Source: Pirellulaceae bacterium (GTDB taxonomy: Bacteria > Planctomycetota > Planctomycetia > Pirellulales > Pirellulaceae). Taken from it: 33,813 nucleotides of DNA. Positions 7,100 through 16,226 of the stretch are shown here, in pieces. The position numbers were made by a program, and so were the translations under genes. Numbering within the stretch: position 1 is the stretch's first letter; every line of letters begins with the position of its first letter. Under the pieces are notes generated by a model, which searched no databases, had not been told where the DNA came from, and worked only from the letters and a program-made list of their open reading frames with translations. Location of the stretch: NCBI GenBank assembly GCA_013002105.1, contig JABDKS010000823.1, positions 1-33,813 on the forward strand, read 5' to 3'.

Positions 7100-9223
7100 T
7101 TACGGCTGCCGATTGGATGGTTGCCACGTTTCATCAAAGAAACCGGCGGCGGTCACTTTGCCGGGATCGCGCATTGTTGAACCATCGCGAATATCCACCA
7201 GGGCCCAGTCGGGCAACTTGGGTGTTTGCCGTGCGTTGTTCAGGTAGTCGTATTCGCGAAACGTGAACCCACTGTTCATGACGATGTAGCGATGGGGATT
7301 TTCGGGATTGGGATAGATCAGAATCGGCAGATGGCCGGCAGCGTTGACTTTGGCATCGCCGATTGCGATTTCGTTCTGATTCCAGCGGACAGGTAATGAA
7401 TCGATTAGCCGGTCGATCACTGCATTGGACGACTGGTCGCCGAACAGAACCAAGTTGGAGGACCGGACCATATCGTCGGTCAGCTGTGTATCGAGAATCT
7501 GTCGAATGTCGCCGCGGAAATGTTTTCGCCAATGCTCCATCGCATGTTTGGATTCCGCGTGCACCCATTTTTGCACCGCTGCGTCGTGGCTCCTGCCGCT
7601 GGGCAGTACGAATATGAAAGAATCCATGAACGCGTCGTCGATGGGACCTTGTAGGTAGGGTTGTTTGCGAAGCTCGCTGGTGGGCTGGGATGCTTGTTGC
7701 CAAGTGTGCTGTTGCTTGACCAAGTCCAATTCGAACGACCGATCCGATCGAACATTGGGGCCGACGATTTCATCAGAGTCGATCAAAATGTGGACAGGCC
7801 CACTACTGGATTCAGGAAACTGGCCGGCGTCGAACGACAATCGTAAGTGCGTGACATTTTCTGTTTCGATCTCTATTTCGCCGTCGTCGACCCGCGCGTC
7901 CACGGCGGCAGGCACCCAATGTTGGCCGAGACCACGCACGTCGATCCAGTGCATTTTGTGATAACGCAACGTCATCGTGCGGAAGTGAATCGTTTCGGGG
8001 ACGTTGTCCGATGCGGCGCGCGCCAGCGCGTTCATGCGTGATTCGATATCGATTTTGGATTGCGGATGGATCTTGTGCGCCGTTTCGGGCCCGATGATGT
8101 GAGTCATATCAATCCCGACATTCGCAAGCGCGACTTGCATGACATCGGCGGCTTGTTTTTGCCGATCAATTTGGCCGCTGTAAGCGACGGTGGGGCACTG
8201 ATTCAAATTGGCGGCCCAGGGCGGACAGTCGTACAGTTGCCACAGAATTTTCTGATGCGGCGGGGCCGTTTCTGACGCATTTTCTCCTTGGAAAAACGAC
8301 AAGAATTCCGGCGTCTCGGAGAAACCCGCGCCGGGATTGGCCGCAAAGAATCGGTCGGCGTAATGAACCGCCATCTGCCAGCACCCTGCCCCACCCATCG
8401 AGAAACCGCGGACGCTGATGCGTGTTGAATCCAGGGGCAAACGAGATTGGACGTACTGAAGTGATTCCAGCACGTCGATCTCGCCAGCAAATTTGAATGC
8501 GTTGCTGTAGCGACCGTAGGGGTGCAGGACAAACGTATCGTCCGGTGTGTACTGTCCCGAATTGCGCTGTTGATTGAACAGAAAGTTCACTTCACTAAGT
8601 GTTTCGCCGCGACCGTGAAACCAAAGATCGAGTCGCCGCGGTCGACGGTCGCCCTTTGTGTATCCGGCGGGCACCACGGCGCTGTAGGGCTGAAAAGATC
8701 CGTCGATCTTCGATCGGTACCCACCGACGATCAGTTGCTGTGACCGTCCATCGCCCAATCCAATGACGTCGGCCCAATCGCCGCCCCTATTTGCGATCTT
8801 GATTCGATGCAGCGCGGTTTGCAGAAGTTGACCGGCGCTGTCGATTTCGTTGGGCTTATAAAACTGTTGAAACTCGATCGCCATCTCGACGGCGCGCGGG
8901 AAAACCAAAATCTCCGGTTCCAAACCGGTCAGTCGTTCAATGGCGGCGTCCTTGTCGGCGCGCTGTTGTCTGCTGTTGGATTTGGCCGAGTGGGCTGTGT
9001 CGATTACCTCCTGCCAACGGCTTCGCACCGCTTTACATTTTTGCGTCAACGAAGCGATTATATCGGCGTCGATTTCCAAACCGACCGGAGGGATCGGTCG
9101 GACATTGTCGGCCAGATTGTCGTCGGGACCATCAGCCAACGTGATGGTGGGTCGGATCAATGTGGCAACCCAAAGTGATACAAACAGACACAAAACAGCG
9201 GGAGACTTGGAGGCGAAGATCAT
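7100..9223 (-). CDS. Secreted alpha/beta hydrolase, prolyl oligopeptidase-like
   Basis: A 707-aa exported protein with a signal peptide of about 30 residues (hydrophobic core 9-29, ending TITLA). Residues about 180-390 form an alpha/beta hydrolase fold. WFHGRGE near 201 is the oxyanion-side strand, the nucleophile is S275 in RGFSMGGAG, the acid is probably D353 in YSGQID, and the histidine is H383 in PETAHKIHP. The C-terminal third, including IYPNPENPHRYIVMNSG near residue 645, looks like a second beta-rich domain that in my recollection recurs in secreted planctomycete and related hydrolases. The substrate may be a peptide or a carbohydrate ester; the sequence does not decide. The ATG at 9223 starts the signal peptide. 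It is a single gene, convergent with the transporter at 5752 and divergent from the gene at 9673. Confidence 0.85.
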   Translation of the reverse strand: MIFASKSPAVLCLFVSLWVATLIRPTITLADGPDDNLADNVRPIPPVGLEIDADIIASLTQKCKAVRSRWQEVIDTAHSAKSNSRQQRADKDAAIERLTGLEPEILVFPRAVEMAIEFQQFYKPNEIDSAGQLLQTALHRIKIANRGGDWADVIGLGDGRSQQLIVGGYRSKIDGSFQPYSAVVPAGYTKGDRRPRRLDLWFHGRGETLSEVNFLFNQQRNSGQYTPDDTFVLHPYGRYSNAFKFAGEIDVLESLQYVQSRLPLDSTRISVRGFSMGGAGCWQMAVHYADRFFAANPGAGFSETPEFLSFFQGENASETAPPHQKILWQLYDCPPWAANLNQCPTVAYSGQIDRQKQAADVMQVALANVGIDMTHIIGPETAHKIHPQSKIDIESRMNALARAASDNVPETIHFRTMTLRYHKMHWIDVRGLGQHWVPAAVDARVDDGEIEIETENVTHLRLSFDAGQFPESSSGPVHILIDSDEIVGPNVRSDRSFELDLVKQQHTWQQASQPTSELRKQPYLQGPIDDAFMDSFIFVLPSGRSHDAAVQKWVHAESKHAMEHWRKHFRGDIRQILDTQLTDDMVRSSNLVLFGDQSSNAVIDRLIDSLPVRWNQNEIAIGDAKVNAAGHLPILIYPNPENPHRYIVMNSGFTFREYDYLNNARQTPKLPDWALVDIRDGSTMRDPGKVTAAGFFDETWQPSNRQP

Positions 9224-9672
9224 GGTGAAGGTAACGGACGTCGTGGTTTGGGAAACATATGGTTGGGAAAGATGTCGTTGGGTAGATAACGGCGTCGAAA
9301 GCGGCGTCGCACTGAATTGACGACAAAGGCCCAGTTAAATCTTCGAGTTCAATTTCTCTTCGGCTGGCAAATCGTTTGGGCAGGCAATTCGTCGAGTGCC
9401 GTTGACGACTTTCGCGACGACGTGGAGTCGCAATGTCAATCCGAACAAGGCACTAGCTTAGCGAAACGTCCTGCCAGTGCTAACGTTTGGCTGCGGAGAG
9501 GTCGGGGGGCAGGTCTGGCCCGGACTACCGATGGCTGATGAGCAGTTGTTGTCCGGTTCACTCGGTGGGGTCGGTGAATCTGAGTTAAACTTTTGGATTG
9601 CTGCCAAGATCCTTTCGGGTCATCCGAATTTTCTTCGTTACCTTTTCCTTCGTACCGCCGTCGAGTGTGACT
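9224..9672. other. Divergent intergenic region with a 10-bp inverted repeat
   Basis: About 450 bases separate the start codons of two divergent secreted-protein genes, so both promoters should be here. The one structure I can define is AGCGAAACGT (9460-9469) facing ACGTTTGGCT (9483-9492), a 10-bp inverted repeat with one mismatch and a 13-nt spacer. An alternative pairing, TTAGC with GCTAA, overlaps it. There is no T-tract. Open frames across this region show no recognisable protein or ribosome site. Confidence 0.5.
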
Positions 9673-11406
9673 ATGAACCGCTTGTTTGCCGGACTGACTA
9701 TTGTCGTGGGTTGTGCCGCTGTTGTGCCTGCTCAAGCCCCTGCGACCCGTGCGGTTGTGGATCTGCTGCCACCGACCACGGTCCTCTATGCAGAGTTGAC
9801 CGATCCAGCAGCCTTGTTGTCGATTGTTGTCGATCATCCCCTGCGAGCGAAGATCGAGGCGTTGCCACCGTATCAACAAGCGATCCAGACGCCGCAGTAC
9901 AAACAGATGTTGCAGGGACGCGATCGATTCGAAACCGTGGTCGGGATGCCGTGGCGCCAGGCAATCGAGACGTTCACGGCAAACGGTGTGACGCTGGCCG
10001 TCGACGGAGCCAGTCGAGGCGTTGCGGTAATTGTCCAAGGCAAAGACGCCGCAACCATGAAAACGTTTCGCGACAAGTTTGTCGCGTTTGCGTCGATGGG
10101 AAACAACGCGAACAAGCTGCAAAGTGTCGACTACCGCGGCATCGCTGCTCACCGACTTGATGAAGCACGCTTTGCATTATTTGAGAATCAGTTGCTGATC
10201 ACGAACAATTCGGACCTGGGCAAGGCGATTCTGGATCGGATGATTGACGGTAACGGCGAATCGTTGAAACAGAACGAGCGTTTTCAATCAGCCCAGCGAA
10301 CCCGGTCCTCGGATGCAACAGCCTGGGCGTTTGTCGATGTCCAAACGATCCGCAATGCCGGTGTGGCCGACGCGGTTTATAACGACCAGATCAACAACCC
10401 CGTCCTGGAACTCTTGTTGGGTGGCATTCAAAGCGGTCTGAAAGAGACACCGTTTGCGACGGCGAATTTGACTGCATCGACGGAACAGTTGGCACTGCAA
10501 TTGGCCATGCCGTATGACATTGCTTGGGTCCCTGAGCAGCGCGAATACTTCTTTGGACCTGACGGACTGGGGCGAGGTCCAGCGATCGCGAGTGTGAATC
10601 CAACGTTATTCACACTTAGCACACACCGCGACTTTGCCCAGATGTGGTTGCGAGCGGGCGATTTATTCAACGAGCAGATCAACGATGGCTTTGCCAAAGC
10701 CGATGCGACGTTGACCACGCTCTTTGCGGGAGCAGATTTTGGCGAAGACATTTTGGGCAGTGTCGAGCCGGAAGTTGGCTTCGTGGCAACGCGGCAGGAT
10801 TTCGCAGACCGATTGCCCCGACCGACGATCAAGTTGCCGGCATTTGGAATCGTGATGACGATGAAGGAGCCCGAGACGATGACGCGTGACTTGCGTCGGA
10901 CATTCCAAAGCATGATTGGGTTTTTCAATGTCGTTGGCGCGATGAACGGCCAAAACCAGTTGGAAATGGACATGGAGAAACTGAGCGATGACGCCCAATT
11001 GGTGACGTCGAATTACGTTCCCGAAGACGACGATCGCGAGTCAACCGATGCGCCCATTCTGTTCAACTTTTCACCGACCGTTGGATTTTCTGGGGATCGA
11101 TTCGTCGTTGCCAGCACGACCGATTTGGCTCGGCAATTAACGCTCGCCAAACCGCCCAGCCCCGCGCAGATCGACGATAATACCGCCGCCAATTTGCGAG
11201 CCGACACGTTGCAGCAGATCTTGGACGACAATCGCGAACAGTTGATTGCCCAGAACATGCTCGAGGACGGCAACAGCCGCGAAGAGGCCCAAGCGGCGAT
11301 TGATTTACTGTTACAGGTCGTCGGATATTTCCGTGACGCGTCGATACGGCTGAGTCAGCCGAGTGATCAATTGGAACTGGAATTCAACGTCCGGATTGGG
11401 GAATGA
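9673..11406 (+). CDS. Secreted protein of unknown function, first gene of a DUF1800/DUF1501 operon
   Basis: I do not recognise a named domain. The 577-aa product has a clean signal peptide (MNRLFAGLTIVVGCAAVVPAQA). The mature part begins with LLPPTTVLYAELTDPAALL, followed by long alternating helix and strand segments without Cys motifs or membrane helices. The Glu/Gln-rich C-terminus (residues about 490-560) looks helical. The start is set at the ATG at 9673, where the signal peptide begins; the upstream TTG at 9598 would add 25 residues that bury it. The gene ends 3 bases before the DUF1800 gene, so the three genes 9673-14015 are very probably one transcript. The protein may act with that exported pair at the cell surface or periplasm, an inference from position only. 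Confidence 0.75.
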   Translation: MNRLFAGLTIVVGCAAVVPAQAPATRAVVDLLPPTTVLYAELTDPAALLSIVVDHPLRAKIEALPPYQQAIQTPQYKQMLQGRDRFETVVGMPWRQAIETFTANGVTLAVDGASRGVAVIVQGKDAATMKTFRDKFVAFASMGNNANKLQSVDYRGIAAHRLDEARFALFENQLLITNNSDLGKAILDRMIDGNGESLKQNERFQSAQRTRSSDATAWAFVDVQTIRNAGVADAVYNDQINNPVLELLLGGIQSGLKETPFATANLTASTEQLALQLAMPYDIAWVPEQREYFFGPDGLGRGPAIASVNPTLFTLSTHRDFAQMWLRAGDLFNEQINDGFAKADATLTTLFAGADFGEDILGSVEPEVGFVATRQDFADRLPRPTIKLPAFGIVMTMKEPETMTRDLRRTFQSMIGFFNVVGAMNGQNQLEMDMEKLSDDAQLVTSNYVPEDDDRESTDAPILFNFSPTVGFSGDRFVVASTTDLARQLTLAKPPSPAQIDDNTAANLRADTLQQILDDNREQLIAQNMLEDGNSREEAQAAIDLLLQVVGYFRDASIRLSQPSDQLELEFNVRIGE

Positions 11407-11409
11407 ACG

Positions 11410-12774
11410 ATGACGGTAATGGGAATCGATCCTGATTGGGCCTGGTCAGCCTACGAACCGTCGACCAGCAGTCCATGGGACTTACGTGCGGCAGCACATT
11501 TGTTTCGGCGTGCCGGATTCGCTGCGACTCGCAGTGAACTCGATCAGGCGGTGGCAAATGATCCACAAGTGGTGATCGATCGCGTGGTGGCTGTTGAACG
11601 TGAACCGGACGATTTTCGCGATCAGATGCGGAGCCTGATTCGAGCTTCGCTGGCCACCGGCAATGTCAAACGACTTTCGGCTCAGTGGGTCTATCGGATG
11701 CTGGCCACGCCGGTGCCACTGCTTGAAAAGACGACTCTGTTCTGGCACGGTCACTTCGCGACCAGCGCTGCCAAGGTCCAGGACGCGGAATTGATGCAAC
11801 AGCAAAATGATTTGCTGCGCGAATATGCGGTGGGTGATTTTGGCAAGCTATTGCTGGAAGTGTCGCGGGATCCGGCGATGTTGATTTACCTCGATTCGGT
11901 CACCAACAGAAAATCGCATCCCAACGAGAATTATGCGCGGGAGATCATGGAACTGTTCTGTTTGGGCGAAGGCAATTACAGCGAGCAGGATGTGCGCGAA
12001 TTGGCGCGGTGTTTTACCGGTTGGGAAATCAAACGCAAGAAGTTTCGATTCAACCGCTATCAGCACGATACGAAGACAAAATCACTGTTGGGTGCGCGGG
12101 GCAATTTTGGCGGCGAGGATGCAGTGGCGGTCGTGGCCCGGCAGGCAGCCGCACCCCGATTCATTGTCAGCAAACTGATTCGGTATTTTGTGATGGACGA
12201 ACCGGCGGCCGGTGAATCGTTGGTCGCCCCGCTGGCACGTCAATTACGCGACGACGATTTTCGGATTGCACCGACGATTGCGCGGATTTTGGGCAGCAAT
12301 CTGTTCTTTTCCGAGCATTCACGAGCACGAAAAATTCGCTCGCCGGTCGACGTGGGCATCGGCTTTTTGCGTTCGCTCAACGGCAGCACCGATTCCTACC
12401 AGTTGGCTGATTCGTTGGAACAACTCGGTCAAGGTTTGTACTATCCACCGAGTGTCAAAGGTTGGGACGGCGGACGTACTTGGATCAACTCGTCGACGCT
12501 ATTGGGGCGATCGAATCTGATTCGACGATTGCTTGATAGTGGCAAAACACGGTTTGGGAAACAATCGATTGCGGAGTATTTCCAAGATCAGGGCGTTCGG
12601 ACATCCAAAGACCTGGTCCAATACGTGGAGCCGCTGTTATTTGCCGTCCCGATTCCTCGCGTTGCGAAAGAACGGGTGGCCCAGATCGATTCGTCCGCCC
12701 GCGGTGATCGCGACCGATGGGTTAAAGACGCTGTTCATGTTTTATGCACGCTTCCGGAGTTTCAATTGTCATGA
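11410..12774 (+). CDS. DUF1800 domain protein
   Basis: Matches the DUF1800 family over nearly its whole 454 aa. The N-terminal HLFRRAGFAATRSELDQA (30-47) is the usual opening. FWHGHFATSAAKVQ follows, then SVTNRKSHPNENYAREIMELF and LARCFTGWE, all hallmark blocks. The biochemical function of the family is not established; its genes are typically next to DUF1501 genes, as here. There is no obvious signal peptide on this copy, so it may stay in the cytoplasm or travel with the Tat-exported DUF1501 partner, which is speculation. The ATG at 11410 lies 3 bases after the previous stop, and the TGA at 12772-12774 overlaps the ATG of the next gene, an arrangement expected for translational coupling. 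Confidence 0.93.
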   Translation: MTVMGIDPDWAWSAYEPSTSSPWDLRAAAHLFRRAGFAATRSELDQAVANDPQVVIDRVVAVEREPDDFRDQMRSLIRASLATGNVKRLSAQWVYRMLATPVPLLEKTTLFWHGHFATSAAKVQDAELMQQQNDLLREYAVGDFGKLLLEVSRDPAMLIYLDSVTNRKSHPNENYAREIMELFCLGEGNYSEQDVRELARCFTGWEIKRKKFRFNRYQHDTKTKSLLGARGNFGGEDAVAVVARQAAAPRFIVSKLIRYFVMDEPAAGESLVAPLARQLRDDDFRIAPTIARILGSNLFFSEHSRARKIRSPVDVGIGFLRSLNGSTDSYQLADSLEQLGQGLYYPPSVKGWDGGRTWINSSTLLGRSNLIRRLLDSGKTRFGKQSIAEYFQDQGVRTSKDLVQYVEPLLFAVPIPRVAKERVAQIDSSARGDRDRWVKDAVHVLCTLPEFQLS

Positions 12775-14015
12775 CAGGATCAATCAAACGACGAAAGTTT
12801 CTCCGTCACGCGGCTGCTGGATCAGCGGTGATGACGTTTGGAACGACCGCGCCGAGCGTGTTGTGTCGCGCCGCAGCCCTCACCCCCAACGAACAACGCG
12901 TCTTGGTCGTTGTCGAAATGGCGGGCGGTAATGACGGGTTAAACTCAGTTGTACCGCATAGCGATCCGGTCTATCGCAAGTCGCGAGAGAACTTGCGGAT
13001 CAACAAGGCCGATACTTTGGCGATTGATTCGACGTTGGGCTTGCACCCGGCGATGCGTGGCTGTGCGGATTTGCTGGAGCAGGGTCGCTTTGCGATTGTG
13101 CAAGGTGTCGGCTATCCGAATCCCAATCGATCTCATTTCGAATCGATGGACATTTGGCATTCGTGCCTGCGCAAGGATACGGCGCGACATGATGGTTGGA
13201 TTGGTCGCTATTTGGACGCGGCCAAACTGGGTGACGCTGCGGATCCAGCAGCGTTGCATTTGGGCAACGATAAACAACCCTTTGCGTTGATGTCACGCGA
13301 CATTCGCGTGCCATCGATTCAATCGTTGCAGCAGTTTCGTTTGCGTGACAATGGCAGCATCGATTTGAAAGCAGCCATTCGGGAGTTTTCGCGGCAAACC
13401 GGGCCGTCAGATGCCGTTGCGCCGGCCAATGATTTGCTGGACTTTGTGCAGTCCAGCACCAGCAGCGCCATCGTAGCGAGCGAACGGATGGAGTCGGCGA
13501 CGAAGAAACACAAGTCGGGCAAGGCGTATCCGACGTCGGGACTGGCAAGGAAGCTGGAAACGGTTTCTAAATTGATTGCGTCGGGGATCCAGACGCGGGT
13601 TTATTACGTTCGGATCGACGGGTTCGACACGCATGCCAACCAGGTTGACGCGCACGCGGCGCTGTTACGCGAAGTGAGTGACGCGGTCAGCGCATTGGTC
13701 GGCGATTTGGACGAGCGCGGAGACGGCGATCGAGTGTTGGTGATGTGTTTCAGCGAATTTGGTCGTCGTGTTGCTCAGAACGCGAGTGATGGGACCGATC
13801 ATGGCACGGCTGGCCCCGTCTTTTTTGCCGGCAATGCAGTTCGTCCCGGTTTGATTGGCAATTTGCCAAGCTTGTCCAACTTGGAAAACGGCGACCTGAA
13901 GTACCACACCGATTTTCGTCGTGTCTATGCGGCGGTTTTGAAAGATTGGCTTGAGTGTGACCCGCGAGCCGTGTTGGCGGGCAACTACGAGCCAGTGAAA
14001 CTGCTGAAAAGCTAG
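12771..14015 (+). CDS. DUF1501 domain protein with Tat signal
   Basis: A 414-aa member of DUF1501, a family related to sulfatase/alkaline-phosphatase-type folds with undefined substrate. The N-terminus KRRKFLRHAAAGSAVMTFG is a twin-arginine signal, so the protein is probably exported folded. Family blocks include VVVEMAGGNDGLNSVVPH (46-63), the RIDGFDTHANQ segment near residue 280, and CFSEFGRRVAQNASDGTDHG with TAGPVFFAG near 325-355. The Asp, His and Glu residues in these blocks could bind metal. The ATG at 12771 overlaps the previous TGA (ATGA) and begins the Tat motif; an upstream in-frame start at 12744 would displace that motif from the N-terminus. It is the last gene of the three-gene operon. 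Confidence 0.93.
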   Translation: MTGSIKRRKFLRHAAAGSAVMTFGTTAPSVLCRAAALTPNEQRVLVVVEMAGGNDGLNSVVPHSDPVYRKSRENLRINKADTLAIDSTLGLHPAMRGCADLLEQGRFAIVQGVGYPNPNRSHFESMDIWHSCLRKDTARHDGWIGRYLDAAKLGDAADPAALHLGNDKQPFALMSRDIRVPSIQSLQQFRLRDNGSIDLKAAIREFSRQTGPSDAVAPANDLLDFVQSSTSSAIVASERMESATKKHKSGKAYPTSGLARKLETVSKLIASGIQTRVYYVRIDGFDTHANQVDAHAALLREVSDAVSALVGDLDERGDGDRVLVMCFSEFGRRVAQNASDGTDHGTAGPVFFAGNAVRPGLIGNLPSLSNLENGDLKYHTDFRRVYAAVLKDWLECDPRAVLAGNYEPVKLLKS

Positions 14016-14046
14016 GCCCGAAGGTCGATAGCACTTCACGTTCGCC

Positions 14047-14080
14047 GTGGGGCGCAGTGGGGCGCAGTGGGGCGCAGTGG
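14047..14080. repeat. 10-bp tandem repeat
   Basis: GTGGGGCGCA is repeated three times perfectly, followed by GTGG, between the convergent DUF1501 and response-regulator genes. No terminator-like hairpin is visible in this 129-bp gap. Confidence 0.9.
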
Positions 14081-14144
14081 GTCGATCGTAGGCCGCCGAT
14101 CTGTCCTGGCAAAGTCCCGCTACGGCAGGTGCTGGCCGACGAGG

Positions 14145-15005
14145 CTACCAGCGTTTGACCATCACGACTTGGTTACGGACCTGGTTCAACATGACTTCGT
14201 CCATAAAACTGGTCATCAGCAGCATGCCTCGACAGTCTTCGAGTTCGAACGACTCGGGCGTGCCCGGTGCCGGCGATGTGCGGATGATCATGCCGGGGCC
14301 TTCATGAGTGACGCTGACACGCGCGTCATCGACACCGACCGAAATCACCAGTTGCACGTTTTGGTCTGAATCGGGGGCTTCGCTTTCGCCGCGCACGATG
14401 GACTGTATCAATTGTTCGTCGTCGCGCAGATCCAGGTTGCCGTAACAGATTGCGTTAATCAAAGCGCTGCGGATGGCGGTCACGAATTGAATGCGCACGT
14501 GAGCGTTGATGTTGCTCGATGAAGCGAGCGTTCGTTGCACATAGCAGAGGATGGGCGTGAGTTCGCGTGGATCGCTGCTGAGTTCGAAGATCAGTTCGGG
14601 GACGATCAGGCACCCTTGTAAGTCGGCGAATTCTTGATCGGCCAATGAGATGGCATGGATTTCGTTGATGACGCCGGGTAGTCGTGCATCGAGTAGATCT
14701 TTGGGAACAAAATTGGTGGCTCCTTCGGCCAGCGCGTCGACGGCCAGCAGCTCGCTGCCGCGCGACGTGATCACGATCACAGGAATCGCCGGATACTGCT
14801 CGGTGACGGTGCGGGTCAGTTCGCGACCGTTCATGACCGGCATCATCAAGTCGGTGACGATCAGATCGGGCTGGTCCTCTTGGATCGCGTCGAGAGCTTG
14901 CTGGCCATCGGCGGCCATTCGGACGTCATGACCATGACTCTCTAGCAGCATTCTGATGTGCGCTGCTTGCGTTGCGCTGTCTTCGGCAAGAAGGATGGAT
15001 GGCAT
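14145..15005 (-). CDS. Response regulator with C-terminal RsbW-like ATPase domain
   Basis: A 286-aa two-domain signalling protein. Residues 1-120 are a CheY-like receiver with the acidic pair E8/D9, phosphoacceptor D52 in VTDLMMP, T80 and K102 in PKD. Residues about 150-286 look like a HATPase_c_2 (RsbW/SpoIIAB) fold. The N-box-like part is SALINAICYGNL near 187, the G1-like part EGPGM near 238, and the G2-like part RGMLLMTSFMDEV near 262. RsbW-type domains are anti-sigma or serine kinases acting on STAS antagonists. Here the usual N-box Glu and G1 Asp-Gly are altered (SALINA, HEGPG), so kinase activity is uncertain. The ATG at 15005 opens the receiver directly. No partner histidine kinase, STAS protein or sigma factor lies nearby. 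It is transcribed alone on the minus strand. Confidence 0.85.
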   Translation of the reverse strand: MPSILLAEDSATQAAHIRMLLESHGHDVRMAADGQQALDAIQEDQPDLIVTDLMMPVMNGRELTRTVTEQYPAIPVIVITSRGSELLAVDALAEGATNFVPKDLLDARLPGVINEIHAISLADQEFADLQGCLIVPELIFELSSDPRELTPILCYVQRTLASSSNINAHVRIQFVTAIRSALINAICYGNLDLRDDEQLIQSIVRGESEAPDSDQNVQLVISVGVDDARVSVTHEGPGMIIRTSPAPGTPESFELEDCRGMLLMTSFMDEVMLNQVRNQVVMVKRW

Positions 15006-15124
15006 GAGGTGGTTGCGACGATGGCACGTCGGTCAGTGAGGCGGGGAAGCAGATTGGCGGGAGGACAGAATGGTGTTTTGTCGGGATGGCTTTCGTCACA
15101 TTAGTGGGGCGGGCGCGTGACGAA

Positions 15125-16162
15125 CTATGCCTGGGGGCACACGACGACTTTCATTTGGTCGGGGTCGCCAGCGTGCAGGCGTTCAAACCATTGCGGTGAA
15201 TCGGCGAGCGTGATTTTGGAGGTGATCAGGGGTGCGACGTTGATGATGCCCCGATTCATCAGGTCGATGCACTGTGGATACTCGCCGTTGCAGCCACAGG
15301 TGCCATGCAATGAAATTTCGCGAGTGACCACGGACTGCAATGGTAGTTCAATGGTCGGGGCGACGTTGCCCACCAGACAGACGCTGCCACCTTTTCGGAC
15401 CGATTCAATTGCCGTGACGATTGTCGGGGTAGCACCAACCACTTCCATGGCCACATCGGCTCCGCGTCCATCGGTCATTTCACGAATTTTTGCCGGGACG
15501 TCGCATTGGTCGGCGCGCAATACCGCGTCAGCACCAAGGTCTTTAGCGACGCTCAAGCGTTTGTCGTTCAAGTCCACGGCAATCACCTGGGTGGCACCGG
15601 CGGCTCGCACGGCTTGCAGGGCCAACAGTCCGATCATGCCGGCACCCACGACCACGGCGGTGTCGCCCAGTGTGATGGGGGTGACGTTGGCTGCGTGGAC
15701 GGCGACCGAAACGGCTTCGACCAGTGCGGCGTGTTCAAATGGCAGCGTGTCGGGCAATCGATAGACGATGCGTCGTGGCACGCTGATTCGTTCGGCGAAT
15801 GCACCGTGTCGCCGATAGTCGCCACAAGAAACGCCCAGAACCATTCGATCGTCACAGAGATTGCGATGCCCATCGGCACAAAAATGACATTTGCCGCACG
15901 AGACCATCGAATCGAACGTGACGCGGGTGCCATTGGGCAAATCGGTCACCTGATCACCCGTTGCGACCACGATCCCAGCGGCTTCGTGCCCCATGACAAG
16001 TGGTGGAATCCGGCGGCCGGTGCTACCGTCATAGCCATGAATATCGCTGCCGCAGATTCCGCATGCTTCGACTTGCACCAAGACGTCGTCCGCACCGACG
16101 GTCGGTTCGTCGACATCGGTCACTTGCATCTGCTTGTACTGGGTCAGCAAAAGGGCTTTCAT
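15125..16162 (-). CDS. Zinc-dependent alcohol/polyol dehydrogenase (MDR family)
   Basis: A 345-aa medium-chain dehydrogenase that oxidises an alcohol or polyol with NAD. The catalytic zinc site is C37 in CGICGSDIHG and H59-E60 in MGHEAAG. The structural zinc lobe is C89, C92, C95 and C103. The Rossmann motif is VVVGAGMIGLLALQ, ending in an Asp (AVDLND) that favours NAD over NADP. The overall pattern is closest to sorbitol, galactitol-phosphate and threonine dehydrogenases; the exact substrate is open. The start is set at 16162 (MKALLLTQYKQMQV), the standard opening of the family; an in-frame codon at 16213 would add an unrelated 17 residues. It is divergent from the mini-M41 gene, with 64 bases between start codons. 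Confidence 0.9.
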   Translation of the reverse strand: MKALLLTQYKQMQVTDVDEPTVGADDVLVQVEACGICGSDIHGYDGSTGRRIPPLVMGHEAAGIVVATGDQVTDLPNGTRVTFDSMVSCGKCHFCADGHRNLCDDRMVLGVSCGDYRRHGAFAERISVPRRIVYRLPDTLPFEHAALVEAVSVAVHAANVTPITLGDTAVVVGAGMIGLLALQAVRAAGATQVIAVDLNDKRLSVAKDLGADAVLRADQCDVPAKIREMTDGRGADVAMEVVGATPTIVTAIESVRKGGSVCLVGNVAPTIELPLQSVVTREISLHGTCGCNGEYPQCIDLMNRGIINVAPLITSKITLADSPQWFERLHAGDPDQMKVVVCPQA

Positions 16163-16226
16163 CGTGCTCTCAAGGAATCGCGTCGATACGAATGGTTGGC
16201 AATAGTTTAGCACAGGTGTTTGAGTT

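Noticed and set aside
9436..10152. 238-codon minus-strand open frame opposite the secreted protein gene
   Set aside because: Arg/Gln/His-rich composition typical of an antisense frame; the plus strand has a signal peptide and an operon context.
15506..16210. 234-codon plus-strand open frame opposite the alcohol dehydrogenase
   Set aside because: The minus strand encodes all zinc and NAD motifs of the dehydrogenase; the opposing frame shows none.
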